From: Pseudobdellovibrio sp.
Lineage (GTDB): Bacteria > Bdellovibrionota > Bdellovibrionia > Bdellovibrionales > Bdellovibrionaceae
Direction of reading: 5' to 3'
Assembly: GCA_025449725.1 (NCBI GenBank)
Contig: JANWIU010000061.1
Coordinates: 1 to 6,274, forward strand
DNA length: 6,274 nt
The position numbers and the translations under genes are program-made. The notes beneath the pieces are model-generated. The model was not told the origin of the DNA, searched no databases, and was given only the letters and a program-made list of their open reading frames with translations. Positions 1 through 4,887 of the stretch are shown here, piece after piece. Each line of letters starts with the position of its first letter. Within the stretch, counting starts at the first letter, position 1.

Positions 1-181
1 GATCTCCGGCGCCGATTTTGTCTTTGATCACTTTGATTTTGACTTCCGCTTCAGAAATTTTTGAGGTCTTCCATTCACGGAAGCTTTGGATGTCACGGTC
101 AGCATGAGCCATCGAACCCAGGCTTAAAGCAGCAGTAAATAGCGCAATTTTTAGTAATAAAATTAGAGCTGACGTTCGCAC
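1..181 (-). CDS. Small exported protein of unknown function, N-terminal part (C-terminus beyond the left edge)
   Basis: Only the first 60 residues are visible and the frame is open to the window edge. The start is a GTG at 181-179, preceded five bases upstream by a strong ribosome binding site, AGGGAGAG (complement of 187-194). The only early ATG, codon 24, would remove the signal peptide. Residues 1-27 form a signal peptide: Arg2, a hydrophobic stretch at about 5-22 interrupted by Lys11, and a signal peptidase I site Ala-His-Ala27 before Asp28. The visible mature part (28-60) is charged and Lys/Glu-rich, with EWKTSKISEAEVKIKVIKDK, and looks helical. I do not recognise a family. It is divergent from the carbonic anhydrase gene with 224 bases between the two starts. 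Export to the periplasm or beyond is well supported; the role is unknown. Confidence 0.72.
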   Translation of the reverse strand, partial: MRTSALILLLKIALFTAALSLGSMAHADRDIQSFREWKTSKISEAEVKIKVIKDKIGAGD

Positions 182-368
182 TGTAACTCTCCCTGCTGCC
201 GGTATTACAAGAATTAAACCGATTTAAAGCGTTTAAAAGGGGTTTCTGTAGGGAGAAGTGTCTATGAAGACGACGAAAGGACGACAAAAGGGTGCCCGTA
301 CCTGCAGTAACTGAAGTCTTTGAAAAAAGTACATACCGATTGGGGTTCACAGAATCGGGACGCGCCGT

Positions 369-399
369 TTCTGGCACCTTTTAGAAATTGGTATAAGAT
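369..399 (+). promoter_or_regulatory. Extended -10 promoter of the carbonic anhydrase gene
   Basis: TGGTATAAG at 389-397 is a TGn extended -10 followed by TATAAG (392-397), one base from the TATAAT consensus. A weak -35 candidate, TTCTGG at 369-374, sits 17 bases upstream, which is usual for extended -10 promoters. The expected transcription start, about 7-9 bases after the -10, falls at 404-406, on or next to the A of the ATG at 406. The bases just before that ATG are CCCCC, with no ribosome binding site. The mRNA is therefore probably leaderless. The promoter is read from sequence alone. Confidence 0.6.
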
Positions 400-405
400 G
401 CCCCC

Positions 406-1050
406 ATGGCAAAAATGGATATTTTAAGGCTGATGGCGGGTTTCAGAAAATTCCGCGAACGATATTTTGAAACTGTTTCTGAAGACACCTATTTTGGAAA
501 GCTGGCCGGGACTCAGACTCCTAAAACTTTGATTATCGGTTGCAGTGATTCACGCGTTGATCCGGCTTTAATCACATCAGCTTCTCCCGGAGAAATTTTT
601 GTAGTGAGGAACGTCGCTAACTTGGTTCCGCCCTACGAAAAAGGCGGAGGCTTTCACGGGGTCAGCGCTGCGATCGAATTTGCGGTTGTAAATTTAAAAG
701 TCGAAAACGTTATTGTTTTAGGTCACAGACAATGCGGCGGAATTCGCGCACTCATGTTAAACGAAGGCACAGTGCCTAACGGATTCGTTTCTCAATGGGT
801 AAGAATTGCAGAAAAAGCAAAGATCACAGTTTTGAAAAAACACGCAGGCGAAGACGATGAAACACTATGCCGCCACGGCGAAAAAGAATCCATCCGCGAA
901 TCCTTAAAAAACCTAAGAACCTTTCCCTTTGTAGATGAGGCCGTGAAAAATCGCGGCTTAACATTAATGGGAATATACTTCGACCTAGAATCAGGCCAAC
1001 TACTGGAATGCGGCGAAGACGACAATGAATTCAAAAATGTAGAACTGTAA
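406..1050 (+). CDS. Beta-class carbonic anhydrase
   Basis: Zinc enzyme that interconverts CO2 and bicarbonate, expected in the cytoplasm because there is no signal peptide. At 214 residues it has the usual bacterial beta-class length. The first signature, CSDSRVDP, places zinc ligand Cys46 and the catalytic Asp48-Arg50 dyad. The second, GHRQCGG, supplies zinc ligands His107 and Cys110. The N-terminal GFRKFRERYF and the VRNVANLVPP segment (67-76) are also typical of the family. Two starts are possible, ATG at 406 and ATG at 415, and neither has a ribosome binding site. I prefer 406 because it lies where the upstream extended -10 promoter should start transcription, giving a leaderless message. 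The gene stands alone, is divergent from the gene to its left and convergent with the lipoprotein gene to its right. A long hairpin begins 15 bases after its stop. The family is clear; whether it serves carboxylation, pH balance or CO2 supply cannot be read here. Confidence 0.95.
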   Translation: MAKMDILRLMAGFRKFRERYFETVSEDTYFGKLAGTQTPKTLIIGCSDSRVDPALITSASPGEIFVVRNVANLVPPYEKGGGFHGVSAAIEFAVVNLKVENVIVLGHRQCGGIRALMLNEGTVPNGFVSQWVRIAEKAKITVLKKHAGEDDETLCRHGEKESIRESLKNLRTFPFVDEAVKNRGLTLMGIYFDLESGQLLECGEDDNEFKNVEL

Positions 1051-1064
1051 ATTCTTAAATTAGG

Positions 1065-1137
1065 TCAATTCTTTAAGGGAGCAATTTTTTGGACACAAAC
1101 AGCCCTAGTCCAAAAAATTGCTCCCTTAAAGAATTGA
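1065..1137 (+). repeat. Long perfect hairpin H1, 3' of the carbonic anhydrase gene
   Basis: Arms 1065-1094 and 1108-1137 are perfectly complementary over 30 base pairs and enclose a 13-base loop, ACAAACAGCCCTA (1095-1107). After a small asymmetric internal loop the stem can continue with 1052-1061 against 1139-1148, with one mismatch. Positions 1083-1119 (37 bases) are identical, in reverse complement, to 1298-1334 of the second hairpin, whereas the outer stem has a different sequence. The right arm is followed by GAAAATTTAAAAATT-like sequence and no T-run, so it is not a standard intrinsic terminator, although it could still stop transcription or protect the 3' end of the carbonic anhydrase mRNA. 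Other explanations are a short interspersed palindromic repeat or a small non-autonomous mobile element. The hairpin itself is certain from the sequence; its role is open. Confidence 0.93.
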
Positions 1138-1278
1138 AAATTTAAAAATTCCTTTGCAGTGATTGAACGAATTCGGGAAAAAATCTTTGAATCGAAAAAA
1201 AAGTTTTAGGTATTAGAAAATACTTGCAGGTACAATTTCTTGAACTAAGACAATAACAATTTCAAGCACGTAGAATTA
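1138..1278. other. AT-rich spacer between the two hairpins
   Basis: These 141 bases separate hairpins H1 and H2. I see no open reading frame with a ribosome binding site, no tRNA-like fold and no convincing promoter. The sequence is rich in A- and T-tracts (an eight-A run near 1195-1202). Its only clear role is as the spacer flanked by two inverted copies of the 37-base hairpin core. Confidence 0.5.
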
Positions 1279-1353
1279 TAGATTTTTAAGAAGGCTGAAT
1301 TTTTTGGACTAGGGCTGTTTGTGTCCAAAAAATTCAGCCTTCTTAAAAGTCTA
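1279..1353 (-). repeat. Long near-perfect hairpin H2, 3' of the small lipoprotein gene
   Basis: Arms 1284-1309 and 1323-1348 pair perfectly over 26 bases. Past one mismatch (1283/1349) they continue four more pairs to 1279/1353. The loop at 1310-1322 reads ACAAACAGCCCTA on the minus strand, the same loop that H1 shows on the plus strand. The core at 1298-1334 is the inverted copy of the 37-base core in H1. Beyond the core the arms differ from those of H1, yet remain complementary to each other. The hairpin starts 10 bases past the stop codon of the lipoprotein gene. There is no T-run after the stem on either strand. It forms one pair with H1; see the findings. Confidence 0.93.
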
Positions 1354-1363
1354 CAAGCCGACG

Positions 1364-1645
1364 CTACTTACAATTGTAAGCTTGGCCCCGAATCGCCGAC
1401 CCTTGCGCCCCAAGAGTTTCCACCATCACGTAATTAGCACCTTTTTTGATAGCTTCGTCTTTTAAGTCTTCAAGCATGGCATCTTTATCAGGTTTAACAG
1501 AATTGCTGTTTCCAACAATAGTACCAAGTGGTGTGCAATCTCCGGAAGGCAGTTCACGAGAAACTTTTATGTCTGAAGTCTTTGGAAGTACCGGCATTGT
1601 CGACGAACACGCGGTAAGAACCATAACTAAAAATAAATGTTTCAT
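1364..1645 (-). CDS. Small DUF4156-like lipoprotein
   Basis: Predicted lipoprotein of 93 residues. Residues 1-12 are a short signal sequence, with lipobox Leu-Thr-Ala-Cys13 as the lipidation site, so the mature protein has 80 residues anchored to a membrane. The mature part resembles the DUF4156 (YjeI-like) family: a Gly-Asp-Cys37 followed by Pro-Leu-Gly and Ile-Val-Gly, a central helix, the GANYV motif (69-73), and a closing GQAYNCK with Cys92. Cys37 and Cys92 could form a disulfide. The start is supported by AGGAG (complement of 1652-1656) six bases upstream of the ATG. The gene is divergent from the protease and convergent with carbonic anhydrase, with hairpin H2 directly downstream. Function is unknown for the family. 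Lipoprotein status is strong; family assignment by motif pattern is moderate. Confidence 0.85.
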   Translation of the reverse strand: MKHLFLVMVLTACSSTMPVLPKTSDIKVSRELPSGDCTPLGTIVGNSNSVKPDKDAMLEDLKDEAIKKGANYVMVETLGAQGSAIRGQAYNCK

Positions 1646-1728
1646 AACTTACTCCTATGAAGTGATTTAGTTTAACGGCTGAATTGAAGCCCAGGCCAGG
1701 AATTTTATTCCCGTGCGTTCAACGGGGC

Positions 1729-1755
1729 GTTGTAAGAGCTACGCATCATTACAAC
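1729..1755. promoter_or_regulatory. Inverted repeat in the divergent lipoprotein/protease control region
   Basis: GTTGTAA (1729-1735) and TTACAAC (1749-1755) are perfect 7-base inverted arms separated by 13 bases. Their centres are 20 bases apart, about two helical turns, which suits a dimeric regulator. The site lies between the divergent starts at 1645 and 1886. A second small palindrome, GGAC-GTTA-GTCC, follows at 1765-1776. I could not place confident -35/-10 boxes for either gene, so the operator reading is tentative. Confidence 0.3.
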
Positions 1756-1874
1756 TTAATTGCAGGACGTTAGTCCGTGATTGCCTAGATTGTAGTCGAG
1801 ATTTTCCAAACTAGCCTAATGTTTATTCAACAACCAAACATTTGTGGTCTCTAATATTTCAGACGTCAAAACAC

Positions 1875-1881
1875 GAGGGGG
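1875..1881 (+). promoter_or_regulatory. Ribosome binding site that fixes the protease start
   Basis: GAGGGGG lies four bases before the ATG at 1886. It favours this ATG over the in-frame GTG at 1844, which has no such site and would add 14 residues ahead of the signal peptide. Confidence 0.75.
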
Positions 1882-1885
1882 ACCG

Positions 1886-2686
1886 ATGTCTTTTAAAGTA
1901 ATAGCTATCTTATTAACCGCATCTCTTACAGCCGTAGCAGCTCCAATGCAAACAAAGGGTTCTGACTTTAGACCTTTAATCGTTGGTGGAACTGATGCAG
2001 TAAAAGGGGAACTGCCATTTCAAGTTTCAATTCAAAGCGCTTCCGGATCGCACTTTTGCGGCGGATCTTTGATTAAGAAAAACTGGGTTTTAACCGCTGC
2101 TCACTGTGTTGCCAGCTGGAAACCACAAAATAAAATCGTAGTTGGATTACACGATCGTAACGATAAAGTTGGTACGGAGTCTTTCACTGCATCTCGCGTG
2201 ATTGCTCACCCACAATTTAATCGTCAGACTTTAGATTATGATTATGCATTATTGCAATTGAGCGGAGATTCTAAATTCAGAACTATCGACTTAAACAGCA
2301 CTGAAATCGTAATTCCGGATGCTGGTTCACAAGATGTCGTTAACGTGTGGACTTCAGGTTGGGGCGCCCTTTCAGAAGGCTCTTTCGGATTACCACGTAT
2401 TTTGCAAAAAGTTGAAGTACCTTTAGTAACTGCTAAAGCTTGTAACGCTCCAACTTCTTACAATGGTGAAATCACTGACCGCATGATCTGCGCCGGTTTA
2501 GAAGCCGGTGGTAAAGATTCTTGCCAAGGTGATAGCGGTGGTCCTTTATTCACCCGTCAAGCGAGTGGTGACTTCTTATTAGTCGGTGTTGTGAGCTGGG
2601 GCGAAGGTTGTGCTCGCGCTAACAAATACGGAGTTTACTCTAAAGTAAATGCACAAATCGACTGGATTGCGCAGCAAACTCAGTAA
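1886..2686 (+). CDS. Secreted trypsin-like serine protease (S1A, chymotrypsin fold)
   Basis: Endopeptidase of 266 residues, exported. Residues 1-19 are a signal peptide ending Ala-Val-Ala-Ala. A short propeptide follows to Leu31, and the mature chain begins IVGG at Ile32. The catalytic triad is His73 (TAAHC), Asp119 (in DYDYALLQL) and Ser217 (GDSGGP). Asp211, six residues before the serine, is chymotrypsin position 189, so cleavage after Lys or Arg is expected. Gly239 and Gly249 keep the S1 pocket open. Six cysteines match three conserved disulfides: 58-74, 186-202 and 213-242. Two features are unusual: the residue before IVGG is Leu rather than Arg/Lys, and position 225 (Tyr248) is Tyr, as in Na+-regulated proteases. 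The start is ATG 1886 with GAGGGGG upstream. It is a single gene ending in an intrinsic terminator. A role in digesting other cells' proteins suits a predator but is inference. Confidence 0.96.
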   Translation: MSFKVIAILLTASLTAVAAPMQTKGSDFRPLIVGGTDAVKGELPFQVSIQSASGSHFCGGSLIKKNWVLTAAHCVASWKPQNKIVVGLHDRNDKVGTESFTASRVIAHPQFNRQTLDYDYALLQLSGDSKFRTIDLNSTEIVIPDAGSQDVVNVWTSGWGALSEGSFGLPRILQKVEVPLVTAKACNAPTSYNGEITDRMICAGLEAGGKDSCQGDSGGPLFTRQASGDFLLVGVVSWGEGCARANKYGVYSKVNAQIDWIAQQTQ

Positions 2687-2708
2687 TCAGTGCAGCAAAC
2701 ACAGTAAT
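2671..2708 (+). repeat. Tandem duplication across the protease stop codon
   Basis: The 17-base unit at 2671-2687 recurs at 2692-2708 with one mismatch (T2680 against A2701) and a period of 21 bases. The period is a multiple of three, so the second copy is in frame. After the TAA at 2684-2686 the frame reads Ser-Val-Gln-Gln-Thr-Gln and then another TAA, echoing the protein's own C-terminus QQTQ. Confidence 0.85.
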
Positions 2709-2732
2709 ATTTTACAAAATATTTTTGTACTT

Positions 2733-2763
2733 AAAGAGAGCGCCGATACGCTCTCTTTTTTTT
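2733..2763 (+). terminator. Intrinsic terminator of the protease gene
   Basis: Stem AAAGAGAGCG (2733-2742) pairs with CGCTCTCTTT (2749-2758) around a six-base loop, and an eight-T run spans 2756-2763. It lies 47 bases after the protease stop codon. The A-tract that precedes the stem and the position between convergent genes mean it may also work, more weakly, for the pirin transcript on the minus strand. Confidence 0.9.
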
Positions 2764-2774
2764 CGCCAAAAAAT

Positions 2775-3473
2775 TTACGGCAGATCAAATAATAAAAATT
2801 CCGAACCGGCACTCCACTTAAAATGAATACGACTAATTAAAGTAGAACTAAGTCCGTCCCCGGCAGCAACCGTCACATCATTAAACTGCACCACACCCTT
2901 AATGACCTGCATCCAATAAGAACGGTTTACATCTGTATTCAGAATGCGTTCGCCAGAACCCGGAGACTTTACGGCGTAGATATCGACATCTTGATTAATC
3001 GTAACAGAATTGTCGCGTCCGTGCCGAGAACCTACTAACACTAAGTCCCCGTCACCTAAAGCAAACGAAAAGTCTTTTTCATCATAACTGGGTTCAATAC
3101 CCATTTTTTCGGGCATGATCCAAATCTGTAAGAAGTGAGTTGTTTTATCCGGCAGATGATTAAATTCAGAGTGGCGCACACCTGTACCTGCACTCATGCG
3201 CTGAACATCTCCGGGTCTGATGATGGTTGTATTCCCCATGCTGTCTTTGTGTTCCAGCGATCCTTCGATTACATAAGAAATGATCTCCATATCGCGGTGT
3301 GCATGAGTCGAGAAGCCTGACCCACCGATGATCTTATCTTCGTTAATTACACGCAAAACCGAAAACCCCATATGATTCGGGTCGTGGTAGTCAGCAAAAG
3401 AAAATGTATGGCGTGAACTCAGCCAGCCGTGTTCGGCAACACCGCGCTCACTTGATTTTCTGAATTTGATCAT
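2775..3473 (-). CDS. Pirin family cupin protein, YhhW type
   Basis: Bicupin of 232 residues from the preferred start. YhhW-type pirins bind a metal in the N-terminal cupin and some show quercetin 2,3-dioxygenase activity; others act as redox-sensing regulators. The metal ligands are present: His57 and His59 (THAHRDMEI), His101 and Glu103 (RHSEFN), at the same numbering as in E. coli YhhW. The conserved SERG, HGWLSSRHTFSFADYHDP and SAGTG segments and the closing LLFDLP are also seen. The frame is open to an ATG at 3497, but the ATG at 3473 is better: its product begins MIKFRKSSERG, aligning with YhhW MIYLRKANERG, and it overlaps the dps stop as ATGA. This points to translational coupling with dps. 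The protein is expected in the cytoplasm. The family is certain; the actual substrate is not. Confidence 0.93.
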   Translation of the reverse strand: MIKFRKSSERGVAEHGWLSSRHTFSFADYHDPNHMGFSVLRVINEDKIIGGSGFSTHAHRDMEIISYVIEGSLEHKDSMGNTTIIRPGDVQRMSAGTGVRHSEFNHLPDKTTHFLQIWIMPEKMGIEPSYDEKDFSFALGDGDLVLVGSRHGRDNSVTINQDVDIYAVKSPGSGERILNTDVNRSYWMQVIKGVVQFNDVTVAAGDGLSSTLISRIHFKWSAGSEFLLFDLP

Positions 3474-3943
3474 CTCAATAAACTTCTCAGCATCCACGCT
3501 GTTTTTTCATGAATGTCTAACCGTTGCGTCAGCACATCCATAGTGGTCTGATCTTTAGCTTTTTCAGCGGCTTCAAAAATGGTGCGGATGGTTTTGATGA
3601 CCTGTTCATGACCATGAACAGCTTCTTCAATCATCTTCGGAGCTTTCGGTATACCTTTGGATTCTTTTACAGATGATAGCGACGATAACTCCGCATAAGT
3701 GCCTGGAGCATAACTTCCCAGCGCACGAATTCTTTCTGCAATTACATCGAGTGCATTCCACATTTCTGTGTACTGTCCCATAAACATAATATGCAACGTC
3801 TGAAACATCGGGCCTTCTACATTCCAATGAAAGCTATGGGTCTTTAAATAAAGCGTATATGTGTCCGCTAATAGTTTTGAAAGGAGGTTCGCGACTTCTT
3901 TGCGGTCTTTGTCTGAAATACCAATGTCTATTTTCATTTTCAT
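3470..3943 (-). CDS. dps: Dps-family ferritin-like protein (iron oxidation, DNA protection under starvation or oxidative stress)
   Basis: Four-helix ferritin-like protein of 157 residues. The family assembles as a 12-mer that oxidises Fe(II) with hydrogen peroxide and stores the iron, and some members bind DNA. The signature SFHWNVEGPMFQTLH and ALDVIAERIRALG segments are clear. Aligned by spacing with Listeria and E. coli Dps, the ferroxidase ligands are His39, His51, Asp66 and Glu70. The remaining position, normally Asp or Glu, is Met55. The N-terminal tail is short and only mildly basic, so DNA binding by that tail is uncertain. The start ATG has AAGGA (complement of 3950-3954) seven bases upstream. 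It is the first gene of an apparent two-gene unit with pirin, overlapping by four bases. A promoter candidate lies at 3980-4007. Confidence 0.95.
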   Translation of the reverse strand: MKMKIDIGISDKDRKEVANLLSKLLADTYTLYLKTHSFHWNVEGPMFQTLHIMFMGQYTEMWNALDVIAERIRALGSYAPGTYAELSSLSSVKESKGIPKAPKMIEEAVHGHEQVIKTIRTIFEAAEKAKDQTTMDVLTQRLDIHEKTAWMLRSLLR

Positions 3944-3979
3944 ATATTTATCCTTTGTATAAAATATCCCACCGCTTAA

Positions 3980-4007
3980 ATATTAGATTAAACAAAATAA
4001 AAGTCAT
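3980..4007 (-). promoter_or_regulatory. Candidate promoter of the dps-pirin unit
   Basis: On the minus strand, ATGACT (4007-4002) and TAATAT (3985-3980) are separated by 16 bases, and transcription would start near 3973, about 30 bases before the dps ATG. Each box matches the consensus only in part, and the region is AT-rich, so chance matches are easy. I see no clear peroxide-regulator operator here. Confidence 0.35.
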
Positions 4008-4039
4008 CAGCCGATAGATTATGGCTATTTATTTATAAG

Positions 4040-4870
4040 CTATTTCAAGTCTTCGATTTCTTTTTTAAGCTCAACTAAAGTCTTTTTAAACTCTTCCCGT
4101 TGCTTATCGTTGAGGCTAAGCCACAACTTTTGAAAAAAAACGGTCAGGTTCTTTTGAAACTCTGTGTGTTTTGTTAAAAATTCTTTGGACTTAATATAAT
4201 ATTCTCCGATGTAGTATTTAACGGCTGCGTCGAACATTTCTTCTTTTTTGTCGAACAACGATTCCAGCTTGGTCAAATAACTCTTTCGAAATTCCAATTG
4301 GGCTTTGTGGTAAGGGTAATTCTGTTCGATAAATTCGCTGTAAAGTTTTTCTTGTTCGTCTGTGACATCATCGACGATGGCTTCCATGTTTTTTTCGAAA
4401 CTTTTCAGATGTTTCTTTACCAGCTTTTCTTTGTCGTTAAGAGTTTCAAAATTTTTTTCGTATTGCTCTTCAGATTCCTTTTTAATGTGCTTGAGTTCTT
4501 CCTGAGTCATGTTGATGATAATTTCTCTCAGTGAAGGTTTAAATTTTTCAACAACTTCTGTCTGCAGTAAGCGATAATCACGAATTAACTCCTGAACCTT
4601 TTCGGCACTCAGTTCTTTTTTACCGTTTAATTCTTGAAGGGCTGTCAGCCGTTTTAAAAGTGATTCCTTAAAGACGGATTTATTATCTTTAAAATCTTTT
4701 TCAATGGCGTCTTTTACCTTGTCGTAGCGGTCAGACGAGAAATCAAAATATTTGTCGAGAAAGTTTGTAGAAAAACGTGGTGCGAAACTGTAAGCGGTTT
4801 CAAGCTTTGTGCAGCCTAATGATGCTGCTAAAAATAAAAAAATTGTAAGGATGCGAACCAAAAATTTCAC
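4040..4870 (-). CDS. Helical lipoprotein, DUF6279-like
   Basis: Predicted lipoprotein of 276 residues. Residues 1-19 form a basic then hydrophobic signal sequence, with Ser-Leu-Gly-Cys20 as the likely lipidation site; Ser at -3 makes this lipobox weaker than usual. The start of the mature part, CTKLETAYSF followed by LDKYFDFSSDRYD (38-50), resembles the opening of the DUF6279 lipoprotein family. The rest is strongly charged, Lys/Glu-rich and almost free of Pro and Gly, so a long helical or coiled-coil bundle is expected. The start is GTG at 4870-4868; no later ATG would keep the signal sequence. I see no good ribosome binding site. It begins 17 bases after the stop of the upstream secreted-protein gene on the same strand, so co-transcription and coupled translation are likely. 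Function is unknown. Confidence 0.8.
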   Translation of the reverse strand: MKFLVRILTIFLFLAASLGCTKLETAYSFAPRFSTNFLDKYFDFSSDRYDKVKDAIEKDFKDNKSVFKESLLKRLTALQELNGKKELSAEKVQELIRDYRLLQTEVVEKFKPSLREIIINMTQEELKHIKKESEEQYEKNFETLNDKEKLVKKHLKSFEKNMEAIVDDVTDEQEKLYSEFIEQNYPYHKAQLEFRKSYLTKLESLFDKKEEMFDAAVKYYIGEYYIKSKEFLTKHTEFQKNLTVFFQKLWLSLNDKQREEFKKTLVELKKEIEDLK

Positions 4871-4887
4871 GATAACATCTGGCCCGA

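Noticed and set aside
264..314. 16-codon ORF on the plus strand with GGGAGAAG just upstream (starts MKTTKGRQKG)
   Set aside because: The ribosome binding site is decent, but the peptide is very short, matches nothing I know and lies in a promoter region; chance is likely without conservation or expression data.
99..377. 92-codon minus-strand frame over the left intergenic region
   Set aside because: It overlaps the GTG-started exported-protein gene in another frame, has no signal sequence or ribosome binding site, and its composition is not protein-like.
792..1034. 80-codon minus-strand frame inside the carbonic anhydrase gene
   Set aside because: Antisense to a clear enzyme gene, Ser-rich translation typical of a shadow frame.
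1065..1137. H1 as an ordinary rho-independent terminator
   Set aside because: The stem is followed by A-rich sequence and has no T-run; the loop and arms also recur in H2, which points to a repeat element.
1051..1363. CRISPR array or IS remnant in the hairpin region
   Set aside because: Only two inverted copies, no regular repeat-spacer pattern, no transposase fragment and no clear target-site duplication.
1446..1670. 74-codon plus-strand frame over the small lipoprotein gene
   Set aside because: Antisense to a gene with a lipobox and a strong ribosome binding site; no independent support.
1844..1885. Upstream GTG start for the protease, adding 14 residues
   Set aside because: No ribosome binding site at the GTG, and the extension would sit before a normal signal peptide; ATG 1886 has GAGGGGG.
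4010..4034. Weak AGCC/GGCT stem after the DUF6279-like lipoprotein gene as a terminator
   Set aside because: Only four base pairs around a ten-base loop, followed by a mixed rather than pure T-run.
4298..4534. 78-codon plus-strand frame rich in Phe and Val, resembling a membrane protein
   Set aside because: It is the antisense of a Lys/Glu-rich helical gene; complement of AAA/GAA codons gives Phe-rich shadows.
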